NCBI GenBank assembly: GCA_031273835.1
Contig: JAISRD010000014.1
Span: forward strand, 1-17,031
Direction of reading: 5' to 3'
Length of the DNA: 17,031 bases
Origin: Treponema sp.
Lineage (GTDB): Bacteria; Spirochaetota; Spirochaetia; Treponematales; Breznakiellaceae
A model generated the notes under the pieces. The model searched no databases. It had not been told where the DNA came from and saw only the letters and a program-made list of their open reading frames with translations. The position numbers were made by a program, and so were the translations under genes. Positions 1 to 6,832 of the stretch are shown in pieces. Every line of letters starts with the position of its first letter. Positions within the stretch are counted from its first letter, which is position 1.

Positions 1-43
1 GTTTATCCGCGGTGGCAAAAATGAGCCTTTTTAGGACAGGGCG
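1..43. other. Short region downstream of the TPR gene
   Basis: Only 43 bases are available after the last stop codon. They hold A and T runs around a three-base GGC/GCC pairing, which is too weak to call a terminator. Nothing else is seen. Confidence 0.3.
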
Positions 44-1252
44 CTAGGGAACGGGCGTTCCGGGTCTGCCCTGGCTTTCGGGGACCCTGTCAAGGACAGG
101 TCTCGAAAGCTGGTTTAGCGATCTGGTCCGCCATTCTCCCGCCGCCCGGGCGGCTCCAGCGGCGCCTGAAATACCCGTATTGTCCCTCAGAAAAACCCAG
201 ATTTCCCTGGCGGGGGCGTTCTTTCCGCTTCCGTAAAGGGAATTGGCCAGATAATAGAGGGTCTTAAAATATTCGGTCTCGATCATAAAACGGCGGAGTT
301 CAGGATCGGAGGAAGCGTCCCGGACAAGGGCGCTGAGGGCGCTAAAGGAATAGTTGTACTGTTCCTTAATCAGGGAATCGATCATAAGGGTACTTTGAAT
401 GACAAAGGCAAACAGGAGATGTTCCGCCGCCCTGTTATGCCTGCCCGAAGCGTAATAATACATACCCAGAAGCCTGTGGGCCCTTTCGGCGGCGGGGTTG
501 TTATGCCGGTAGAGAACCAAAAAGCGGTTCAAGCCGTTGTTTTCAAGGCTCCGCATCATGGCCCCGCGGTTAAAGGATTCCCCGCCCCAGAGGCTGTCCT
601 GCTTGAGTATTTCCGTAAGGAGCTCTTCCATTTCGGGATATTCCTGGGAAAGCCGTCGGGCATCCGCCATCCTGTATAGTATCTCGGTTTCAAAACCCGG
701 GGTTTCCAGTTTTTCCCGGTCCTCATAGGCCTTTTGGTATTGTTTAAGGGCGATGGAAAGTTCCCCCTCGGCCCGGTAGATTTCACCTATCCAGTATTCG
801 GCCTCAGGATAGCTTTTAAGCCTTCCCAGCTCGGTCAGGGCTTTCTTTGCCGAATTTCCCAGTTTGTTTTTTGGAACCCTATAGTAGAGCTGTTTAAGGG
901 CCTCCGCCGCGTCGGTTCTATACTCCCTTTCGATATAGGTTTCGACCAAATCAAGATTGTCTCCCAGAAGCCTGACCTCGTGGATGGAAAGGACCGTAAT
1001 AAAATCCCGCTCCATCTTCGCGTAGCGCTGTCTCCGGTTTTCCCTGGCGGATTCGAAGGAACGGAGGGCCTCCCCGTATTCGCCGTTCCTGAAAAAACGC
1101 TTCCCCTGTTCCAGGGTAAGCCACCAGGGATCGGAACCGGGCTGCTGGGCATGGGCGGGAAGGGCGGCAAACAGGGCCGTTACAAGAACCAGGGCCAAAG
1201 CCCCTTTTTGAAACAGGCGGTTCACCGGCCTTATTGTTTCTCCGCTGTTCAC
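44..1252 (-). CDS. Exported TPR-like repeat protein of unknown function
   Basis: The 402-aa product has a basic N-terminus, a hydrophobic core at about residues 17-32 and a likely signal peptidase I site after Ala33-His34-Ala35, so it should be exported to the periplasm. No lipobox cysteine is present. The mature part is mostly helical. Helix-turn-helix segments resembling tetratricopeptide repeats lie near residues 43-76, 151-184, 257-285 and 328-357, suggesting a protein-binding scaffold. The start is a GTG; a GAGG lies about 10 bases upstream, and a second in-frame GTG nine codons further in is a less likely start. It follows ispG after 16 bp, so the two are probably cotranscribed. The C-terminus is Arg/Pro-rich and looks disordered. 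I recognise the general class (exported treponemal TPR protein) but no specific function. TPR repeats can be over-called by eye. Confidence 0.8.
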   Translation of the reverse strand: MNSGETIRPVNRLFQKGALALVLVTALFAALPAHAQQPGSDPWWLTLEQGKRFFRNGEYGEALRSFESARENRRQRYAKMERDFITVLSIHEVRLLGDNLDLVETYIEREYRTDAAEALKQLYYRVPKNKLGNSAKKALTELGRLKSYPEAEYWIGEIYRAEGELSIALKQYQKAYEDREKLETPGFETEILYRMADARRLSQEYPEMEELLTEILKQDSLWGGESFNRGAMMRSLENNGLNRFLVLYRHNNPAAERAHRLLGMYYYASGRHNRAAEHLLFAFVIQSTLMIDSLIKEQYNYSFSALSALVRDASSDPELRRFMIETEYFKTLYYLANSLYGSGKNAPAREIWVFLRDNTGISGAAGAARAAGEWRTRSLNQLSRPVLDRVPESQGRPGTPVP

Positions 1253-1268
1253 TTCCTGTTTTCCTCAC

Positions 1269-2411
1269 CTAAAGCGTCTTGAGTTCTTCCCCGAAGGCCC
1301 CGTCCGCCTCCGGCGCGTCGACGGTCCTTACAACCTTTCCCTTCTTAAAGATCAGCACCTTGTTTCCCGCCCCGGTAATCCCCAGGTCCGCGTGTTTTGC
1401 CTCACCGGGGCCGTTTACCGCGCAGCCCATAACCGCTATGGTACAATCCGTATCCAGGGCGTAGAGCCTGTCCTTCCACCGCGCGGTAAAGGCCAGGGTG
1501 TCAAAGCTGTTTCTGCCGCAACGGGGACAGGAAACAATGACCGCCCCCCTGCCCGCCCTGCTTCGGGACCCCTGCGGGGACCCGGACTGCGGGCCCCCTG
1601 CGGAAGTATCCCGCAGGGCGGTAAGAATTTCCCTGCCGGCGATAACTTCGTTTTCCTCCGTATCCGAGAGGGATACCCGCAGGGTATCCCCGATTCCCTC
1701 GGACAGCAGGGGCAGGAGGGCCGCGGTACTCCGTACCGTTCCGGCAATCAGGGGACCCGCCTCGGTTACCCCGATATGGAGGGGTACGTCGCTTTGCTGC
1801 CTGAACAATCTGTTGGCCTTTATAGTATCGGCAATTCCCGAAGCCTTCATTGACACCACGACCCTGTCAAAGCCGAATTGTTCAAAATGCCCTAATTCGT
1901 CCAGGGCGGCCCGGACCAGGGCTTCCCCCCGGTCTATTTCGCCCGATTCAAAACGCCTCCGCAGTTCCGGGGGAAGGCTTCCCGCGTTGACCCCGATACG
2001 GATGGGGACCTTTTTTCCCCCGGCCTTCAACAGCACTTTTTCCACCCTGCCGGGGCTCCCGATATTACCGGGGTTGATACGGAGTTTGGCTATGGGAAAA
2101 TCGAGACAACGAAGGGCTATGGTATGATCAAAATGAATATCGGCGCAGAGGGGAAGGGAAAGCCGGGACGCCAGTTCCCCCAGGGTTTCCGCCGCCTGAA
2201 GATCCGGCACGGCAAAACGGAGCAGGCCGCAGCCCAAACGTTCAAGGCCCTCGATGCGTTTAAGAAGGGCTTCCCCCGCCTCACCCTCCAAATGGGAAGG
2301 ATCAAGGCGATCCTTCCACATGGTCTGTATAAGCACCGGCGCTTCCCCCCCAAGGGAAAGCTCCCGCAGACGGCCGAAGCCGCCTATCCGCATTGTTCTG
2401 GAGGAACCCAT
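1269..2411 (-). CDS. ispG: 4-hydroxy-3-methylbut-2-en-1-yl diphosphate synthase (IspG/GcpE)
   Basis: IspG is the [4Fe-4S] enzyme of the cytosolic MEP pathway that reductively converts MEcPP to HMBPP for isoprenoid synthesis. The 380-aa product shows the family pattern: an N-terminal Gly-Gly-x-x-Pro-Val-x-x-Gln-x-Met motif (residues 21-31), a TIM-barrel part with LRINPGNIG (110-118) and GVNAGSLP (140-147), and a C-terminal iron-sulphur domain. The cluster ligands are Cys295, Cys298 (CPRC) and Cys330, with Glu337 in GCAVNGPGE. All catalytic positions are present, so it should be active. The length is within the usual bacterial range. The start at 2411 is preceded by GGAAGG five bases away; Met7 has no such site. 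Residues 269-290 form an unusual Gly/Ser/Arg/Pro-rich linker. The gene lies 57 bp after atpK and 16 bp before the TPR gene. Confidence 0.96.
   Translation of the reverse strand: MGSSRTMRIGGFGRLRELSLGGEAPVLIQTMWKDRLDPSHLEGEAGEALLKRIEGLERLGCGLLRFAVPDLQAAETLGELASRLSLPLCADIHFDHTIALRCLDFPIAKLRINPGNIGSPGRVEKVLLKAGGKKVPIRIGVNAGSLPPELRRRFESGEIDRGEALVRAALDELGHFEQFGFDRVVVSMKASGIADTIKANRLFRQQSDVPLHIGVTEAGPLIAGTVRSTAALLPLLSEGIGDTLRVSLSDTEENEVIAGREILTALRDTSAGGPQSGSPQGSRSRAGRGAVIVSCPRCGRNSFDTLAFTARWKDRLYALDTDCTIAVMGCAVNGPGEAKHADLGITGAGNKVLIFKKGKVVRTVDAPEADGAFGEELKTL
1542..1607 (-). repeat. GC-rich palindromic low-complexity segment inside ispG
   Basis: This stretch encodes the IspG linker (about residues 269-290). 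It holds several close variants of CCGCAGGGG and its complement CCCCTGCGG between about 1570 and 1618, some almost self-complementary. The reading frame stays open, so it is tolerated as a flexible Gly/Ser/Pro/Arg linker between the barrel and the iron-sulphur domain. It may come from local slippage or from insertion of a small palindromic unit. The boundaries are approximate. Confidence 0.5.
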
Positions 2412-2468
2412 AACGGCCTTCCCGCGAAACTCCGCCGAACGCCGGTTTTTTACGGTATTAAACCAGGG

Positions 2469-2915
2469 TTAAACCAAGCCCAGACTGGTCATGGAAAGTA
2501 CCATGGCAAACAGGGCCACCGTTTCGCAGATACCGACCACGGAAATGTACTGGGCAAAACCTTTACCGGTCTCTCCCTGGGCGTCCGCCGCGGCGGCCCC
2601 GGCCTGTCCCTGGGCAATCGCCGAAAAGGCCATGGCTAAACCGGAAGCGATACCGAAACCTAAGAGTAAAAATCCGTTCTCGGGACTTACTTCCGCCTTC
2701 ATACGGCCCATAAGAATAAAGCCGTAAAAGGTCTGAGTAAGGGGCGCCCCGGCAAAGGTGATCAGGGTCATGGGGGCCGGTTTATTTGCTATGTAACAGC
2801 GCTTCCAGGCGCCGATTGCCGCCTGACCGGCAATACCAATTCCAAGGGCTGAACCTATGGCGGCAATACCCATTACAAGGCCCGCGCCTAATAAACCCCA
2901 GTTTGTTAAATCCAT
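2469..2915 (-). CDS. atpK: V-type ATPase subunit K (rotor-ring proteolipid)
   Basis: This is the membrane rotor-ring subunit that carries the coupling ion. The 148-aa protein has four transmembrane helices in two homologous hairpins, as in the duplicated V-type K family. The fourth helix carries the essential carboxylate Glu131 (GICETVALF). The second helix has Gln61 where a single-hairpin c subunit would have a carboxylate, so there is one ion site per four helices. Against E. hirae NtpK, Thr60, Gln61, Tyr64, Gln102 and Glu131 correspond to Thr64, Gln65, Tyr68, Gln110 and Glu139, which bind or cap Na+ there; this is a by-eye alignment. The start at 2915 is supported by a strong GGAGG seven bases upstream and by MDLTNWG leading into helix 1. 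A longer in-frame reading from 2972 would overlap atpI and is rejected. It is the last ATPase gene, 34 bp after atpI. Confidence 0.95.
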   Translation of the reverse strand: MDLTNWGLLGAGLVMGIAAIGSALGIGIAGQAAIGAWKRCYIANKPAPMTLITFAGAPLTQTFYGFILMGRMKAEVSPENGFLLLGFGIASGLAMAFSAIAQGQAGAAAADAQGETGKGFAQYISVVGICETVALFAMVLSMTSLGLV

Positions 2916-2922
2916 ACAGAAT

Positions 2923-2927
2923 CCTCC
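2923..2927 (-). promoter_or_regulatory. Strong ribosome binding site of atpK
   Basis: GGAGG on the minus strand lies seven bases before the ATG at 2915. It fixes the atpK start against the longer in-frame reading. A strong site suits a subunit needed in many copies per complex. Confidence 0.75.
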
Positions 2928-2936
2928 ACGAATTAC

Positions 2937-2948
2937 TCGCTCAAGCGA
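2937..2948 (-). other. Small inverted repeat between atpI and atpK
   Basis: TCGCT and AGCGA arms of five bases flank a two-base centre just after the atpI stop codon and upstream of the atpK ribosome binding site. In RNA this could form a short hairpin, although the two-base centre would force the loop to open to four. On the plus strand it is followed by a T run inside the atpI 3' end. Its function is unknown; it may mark an RNA-processing point, or it may be chance. Confidence 0.35.
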
Positions 2949-2949
2949 A

Positions 2950-4833
2950 TCATTTTTTATCCGTTTTTGCAAACGGCTTGTATGCTATTCCGGACCAGGT
3001 AAGACCCAGATGGCCGGAAAATTCCAAAGTATTAAGGCGCACCCCGTGGACAAGTACCGACAGGGTATTCAAAATCAGGTTAAGGCCGTGGCCGAATACC
3101 AGCAGCAGCACCACGGCAAAGATAATCGCATGTCCCAGCATGGAACCCGCCATGCTGTTTACCGTATTGGAGATCGACGCCCCCGCCAATCCCACCGCCC
3201 AAAGCCGTATGTAGGACATAATATCGGAAAACACATTGGTTATTCCCAGAATCACCGATATGATGTTTTTAAGGCTTTCCAGAATGGAACGGATAATACT
3301 GCCCTCGTAGTTGGCGAATATGAACGAGAGGCCGAAACCGCCGCCTATAAGAGCCAGAACTATCCTTACATTGTCCCCCGAAAGAAAGGGAAAACGGGTA
3401 TTGCTCACCACCAGGTTCAAGACCACGGCGTACATGCCGGCCAGCATCGCCAGGGAACCAAGTTCCGCAAATCCCCTGAGACTGGCGGCTTTGATACATT
3501 TGAATATCCCCTTGATATGGGCAATCCCAAGCTGCAGCAGTGCCAGGGTAAAGCAGACCAGCTGTAAATTCTGATCCACCCAGCCTTTCTGTTCCGGGGG
3601 GGCGGCCCCTGAAATATAGGGAACGGCAATGTTTTTAAGGACCCCGGGAAGCCGGGCGGGATCAATGCCGAACCATGAACAGGTGGCAACCCCCCAGCCT
3701 ATATTGGCGATACTCAACAGCAGGAGGAGTTTCAAAAAACCCGGAATTCCCTTCCGGAAAGTTTTTATCATGCCGATAAGGGCTATAAGAAAGAGCAGGG
3801 AGCCGTAACCGGCGTCGCCGAAGATCATACCGAAAAAAATACAGAAGAAGAGCAGGAACCAGCCTGAAATATCCACCTCGCGGTAACCCGGCACGGTTTC
3901 CAAAAAGTCCGTCAGGGGATTGAGGAGGCTCACCAGCCTGTTGTTTTTAAGCAGGGTCGGGACCGGATCATCAAGGCCCGGTTCATCGGCAATAAGGGCC
4001 CAGCCGTATTCGGAGGCCCCCCGCTTGATCACCCCCAGCTTGTCCTTGGGTACATAACCCGAAAGCCAGGAAACGGTACGGTCCGCAAAAAGGGCCTTTT
4101 CATATTCCTCGGCTTCCAGAACATCCATACCCGCCCGGGCGCTTTCAAATTCAATACTTTCGAGCAACACCTTCTCTTCGGCCTCAATCGCGTTCTTGAG
4201 GGGGACCAGGGCGATAAACGCCTCTTCAAGGCCCGCAAGCTTATCCGCCAGTTCCCCCCTGTACGCATCCATGGCCGCAAGGGAACGTTCGGGCAGGGCG
4301 AAGGGGGTTTCTCCGGCAATTTCACAGCCCACCGCAAGAAAGCGCACCGAACTCTTATCCCTTCCCAGGGGGATCAGGGGTATTTCTTTATCAAGGGCGT
4401 TGTAGTTTTTTACGGATAATTCATAGGGAATAAGGACTACGCCCGCTTCGTTAAGGGCGGCAAAACCGGAAGGATCAAAGTCTCCCCATTTCTCAACGCG
4501 GTTCCGTTCCCTGCCCAGAAAAAGAAGCTGTTCCTGGAGTTTCTTTTTTTCTTCCACCAGGGCCAGCACCTCGGAAACAGGGTCCGTTTCACAGGTCTTA
4601 AACGCAACATGACCGTACTTTTTACTTTTCTTTTTCAGCTCAATGTCATAGGGCCTCAGGACGCCCAGGGCGCTTTCCAGCTTGGCCTTTTTTTCCAAAA
4701 GCCGGGAAAGGACTTCGGACTGGACCTGTTTACGTTCCAGATGGACCACCCCCAGTTCCCGCAAATGTTCCAGGGCCTTTTCCCTTTCCTTATCCATCAC
4801 CATCAGGGTTAGTTTATCCATGGGTACTATCAT
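2950..4833 (-). CDS. atpI: V-type ATPase subunit I (membrane stator, a-subunit homologue)
   Basis: Subunit I forms the static half-channels beside the K ring and anchors the peripheral stalk. The 627-aa protein has the usual two-part build. A soluble, partly coiled-coil N-terminal half spans about residues 1-320, and a polytopic membrane half follows. The membrane half opens with the family motif FGMIFGDAGYG (Asp340) and contains SYIRLWAVGLAG, whose Arg543 corresponds to the essential arginine that interacts with the rotor carboxylate. The length is typical for bacterial subunit I. The ATG shares one base with the atpD stop (TAATG), so translation is probably coupled. A GGAG about eight bases upstream supports this start over Met5. 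Confidence 0.96.
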   Translation of the reverse strand: MIVPMDKLTLMVMDKEREKALEHLRELGVVHLERKQVQSEVLSRLLEKKAKLESALGVLRPYDIELKKKSKKYGHVAFKTCETDPVSEVLALVEEKKKLQEQLLFLGRERNRVEKWGDFDPSGFAALNEAGVVLIPYELSVKNYNALDKEIPLIPLGRDKSSVRFLAVGCEIAGETPFALPERSLAAMDAYRGELADKLAGLEEAFIALVPLKNAIEAEEKVLLESIEFESARAGMDVLEAEEYEKALFADRTVSWLSGYVPKDKLGVIKRGASEYGWALIADEPGLDDPVPTLLKNNRLVSLLNPLTDFLETVPGYREVDISGWFLLFFCIFFGMIFGDAGYGSLLFLIALIGMIKTFRKGIPGFLKLLLLLSIANIGWGVATCSWFGIDPARLPGVLKNIAVPYISGAAPPEQKGWVDQNLQLVCFTLALLQLGIAHIKGIFKCIKAASLRGFAELGSLAMLAGMYAVVLNLVVSNTRFPFLSGDNVRIVLALIGGGFGLSFIFANYEGSIIRSILESLKNIISVILGITNVFSDIMSYIRLWAVGLAGASISNTVNSMAGSMLGHAIIFAVVLLLVFGHGLNLILNTLSVLVHGVRLNTLEFSGHLGLTWSGIAYKPFAKTDKK

Positions 4834-5429
4834 TATGCGCTCTCCATGCCCCGTTTTGCGATCTTTCCGCGGACCACCGCGGCGGTCTGCTGATCCCCCA
4901 GATACACCTGGATCTTCTTGATATTTTCCCTGGTTTCGGGGATCTTTATCTTTTCAAAGAGATTCACCCGCTGGGTGGTTACCCGCAGTTCATGATCCAG
5001 CCGGCTCCGCTGTTCCTCCAGGGTTTGGGCTTCCAGATCCAGCAAAAGGACCTGCTTCATCCGCTCCACGGCGCTGTCAAGCCAAAGGGGGGAGCTATAC
5101 AAATCGTAGGGGGCTGTCCTAAAATCAGCGCCCTTAAAAAGAGGAATCGCCACGCCGGCGATATTTCCCCGGTCGGTTCTGATGTTCTCGATGGAAAGAA
5201 TATCCGCGGTAAAAATCCCCTTTTCGCCGTACACGGCTATCCAGGACTTAAAAGTTTCGTCAATACGGTTTTTCTCGTCTTCCAGCTCTTTAATACGCAG
5301 CTCGGTGAGCCGTATCTCCGCCTGAAGCTGCTGCTTTTTCAGCATCAGCGTGGGCAGATAACGCTGAAACATCTTAAGAGAATCCTTTTGTTTTTTCAGC
5401 TCGTTCTTAGTGAGCTTTATCTTTGCCAT
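4833..5429 (-). CDS. atpD: V-type ATPase subunit D (central shaft)
   Basis: Subunit D is the coiled-coil axle turning inside the A3B3 head, the functional counterpart of F-type gamma. The 198-aa product begins with the family pattern LTKNELKKQKDSLK and continues as a long Lys/Glu/Gln-rich helix to about residue 75. A short globular middle follows, then a second long helix (about 125-190), so the two ends can pair as an antiparallel coiled coil. The length matches the family. The ATG at 5429 follows a GAGGG site. A 72-bp gap separates it from atpB, and its stop overlaps the atpI start by one base. Confidence 0.95.
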   Translation of the reverse strand: MAKIKLTKNELKKQKDSLKMFQRYLPTLMLKKQQLQAEIRLTELRIKELEDEKNRIDETFKSWIAVYGEKGIFTADILSIENIRTDRGNIAGVAIPLFKGADFRTAPYDLYSSPLWLDSAVERMKQVLLLDLEAQTLEEQRSRLDHELRVTTQRVNLFEKIKIPETRENIKKIQVYLGDQQTAAVVRGKIAKRGMESA

Positions 5430-5457
5430 ATTCCCTCAATCAGATAAGCGAAATAAG

Positions 5458-5477
5458 CGCGGCTTCGCGTTTTTTTT
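5458..5477 (+). terminator. Terminator-like hairpin plus T tract, antisense to the operon
   Basis: On the plus strand, CGCG-GCTT-CGCG (5458-5469) is followed directly by eight T residues (5470-5477). The stem can extend by a G-U and an A-U pair. This has the form of a factor-independent terminator, but it points against the direction of every gene here. It would stop antisense transcription coming from the atpD side. On the sense transcript it is an A-run followed by a short hairpin in the atpB-atpD leader. The four-to-six-pair stem is short. Confidence 0.4.
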
Positions 5478-5501
5478 ATAATGCTTCCGGCGGTCATTTT
5501 C

Positions 5502-6800
5502 TTATCCCTTTTTTGGCCAGAATTTTTCAAGAAGTTCCGTCCGGAGCCCCGTTTCTTCGGGGCTGAAACAGTCGGCCAGTATCTCCCAGCCCAGATCCAG
5601 GGCCCGTTCCAGGGGTATGTTCACCGAAAGATCCATCATCTGCTTTTCAAAGCCTTCGCCGTATTTAAGGAGTTTTCCGTCCCAGTCGGTCATGATAAAG
5701 CCCATGGCCTTTTTTTCAAGGGTATCCTTATAGGCCGAATAAAGTTTGATCATGCCGTCCATAAGGGCCCGGTGATCCTGCCTGGTTTTGCCGTTGACCT
5801 GCTGTTTAAGCCGCGACAGGGAGCCGAAGGGCTCAATACGGCCGTTTTTCAGATAGTACTGCCCCTCGGTGATGTACCCCGTATTATCCGGCACCGGATG
5901 GGTCACGTCGTCGCCGGGCATGGTGGTAACGCCGAGTATCGTGATGGACCCCGCGGTATCAAAGTCAACGGCCTTTTCATAACGGCTTGCCAGCTGGCTG
6001 TACAAATCGCCGGGATAGCCGCGGTTTGAAGGAACCTGTTCCTGGATAATGGAGATTTCCTTCATCGCGTCGGCAAAGTTGGTCATATCGGTAAGGAGGA
6101 CCAATACATCCTTTCCCTGGAGGGCAAACTGTTCCGCCACGGCCAGGGACATATCGGGGATCATCAGACATTCCACGGTCGGATCGCTTGCCGTGTGGAT
6201 AAACATTACCGTCCGGGAAAGGGCGCCCCCCTCTTCCAGGGTATCCTTAAAGAACAGGTAATCGTCGTATTTAAGCCCCATGCCCCCCAGGACGATCACG
6301 TCAACCTCGGCCTGCATGGCGATACGGGCCAGGAGATCGTTGTAGGGCTCCCCGGACACGGAGAAAATCGGGAGCTTCTGACTTACCACGAGGGTGTTAA
6401 ACAAATCGATCATGGGTATCCCGGTACGTATCATGCGGCGGGGTATGATACGCTGGGCGGGGTTTACCGAAGGGCCCCCTATGGGGATAAGGTTTTCATG
6501 GAGAGACGGCCCCTTGTCCCGGGGAGTACCGGAACCGGAGAAAACCCGGCCCAGAAGATTGTCCGAAAAGGAAACCTCCATGGGATGCCCCAGGAAACGG
6601 ACCGTATCGCCGGTGGAGATACCCCGGCCCCCCGCAAAGACCTGGAGGGAAACCAGATCGTTTTCCAGACGGTTCACCTCCGCCAGGGAGGTTCCGAAAA
6701 CGGTATCCACCTCGGCAAGGTCGCCGTAACGCACCCCTTCGGCCTTAACGGTGATAACGCTTCCGGTTATCGACTCTATCTTGCTATATACCTTTTTCAT
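5502..6800 (-). CDS. atpB: V-type ATPase subunit B (non-catalytic head subunit)
   Basis: Subunit B alternates with A in the hexameric head. The 432-aa product has the N-terminal beta-barrel (about 1-75) and a nucleotide-fold domain whose P-loop is degenerate (SVSGEPYNDLLARI, 147-160), as expected for non-catalytic B. IPMIDLFNTL, SDPTVECLMIPDMSLAVAEQ and NRGYPGDLYSQLASRYEKA are characteristic B-subunit stretches. Arg330 in SLSRLK followed by TRQDH corresponds to the arginine finger that reaches the A-subunit active site. I place the start at the ATG at 6800, preceded by AGGTGGG, rather than at an in-frame TTG at 6830 that would overlap this site and add ten atypical residues. It lies 32 bp after atpA. 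Confidence 0.95.
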   Translation of the reverse strand: MKKVYSKIESITGSVITVKAEGVRYGDLAEVDTVFGTSLAEVNRLENDLVSLQVFAGGRGISTGDTVRFLGHPMEVSFSDNLLGRVFSGSGTPRDKGPSLHENLIPIGGPSVNPAQRIIPRRMIRTGIPMIDLFNTLVVSQKLPIFSVSGEPYNDLLARIAMQAEVDVIVLGGMGLKYDDYLFFKDTLEEGGALSRTVMFIHTASDPTVECLMIPDMSLAVAEQFALQGKDVLVLLTDMTNFADAMKEISIIQEQVPSNRGYPGDLYSQLASRYEKAVDFDTAGSITILGVTTMPGDDVTHPVPDNTGYITEGQYYLKNGRIEPFGSLSRLKQQVNGKTRQDHRALMDGMIKLYSAYKDTLEKKAMGFIMTDWDGKLLKYGEGFEKQMMDLSVNIPLERALDLGWEILADCFSPEETGLRTELLEKFWPKKG

Positions 6801-6832
6801 AATCCCACCTGTTAATTTCTTTCTCGGCAAGC

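Noticed and set aside
1..43. Possible terminator after the TPR gene
   Set aside because: The only pairing is GGC with GCC around a long A-rich loop, with the T run on the wrong strand for the gene. This is too weak.
734..1282. Plus-strand open frame opposite the TPR gene, and similar long plus-strand frames at 2857-3567, 7826-8518 and 15422-16069
   Set aside because: They lie opposite well-identified minus-strand genes, show no family signature and have Pro/Arg/Gly-rich composition typical of GC-rich antisense frames.
1542..1607. IspG as a broken or disrupted gene because of the odd linker
   Set aside because: The frame stays open, and all three cluster cysteines and Glu337 follow in frame, so the enzyme looks intact.
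2469..2972. Longer atpK frame starting at 2972
   Set aside because: It would overlap the end of atpI and add 19 charged residues before helix 1. The ATG at 2915 has a strong GGAGG at the right distance.
5477..5482. Perfect TATAAT on the plus strand in the atpB-atpD gap
   Set aside because: No -35 box lies 16-18 bases upstream and no plus-strand gene follows. It overlaps the T tract of the hairpin and is probably chance in an AT-rich patch.
6801..6830. TTG start for atpB at 6830
   Set aside because: The ATG at 6800 is preceded by AGGTGGG and gives the expected B-subunit N-terminus. The TTG has no ribosome site and its extension would cover that of the ATG.
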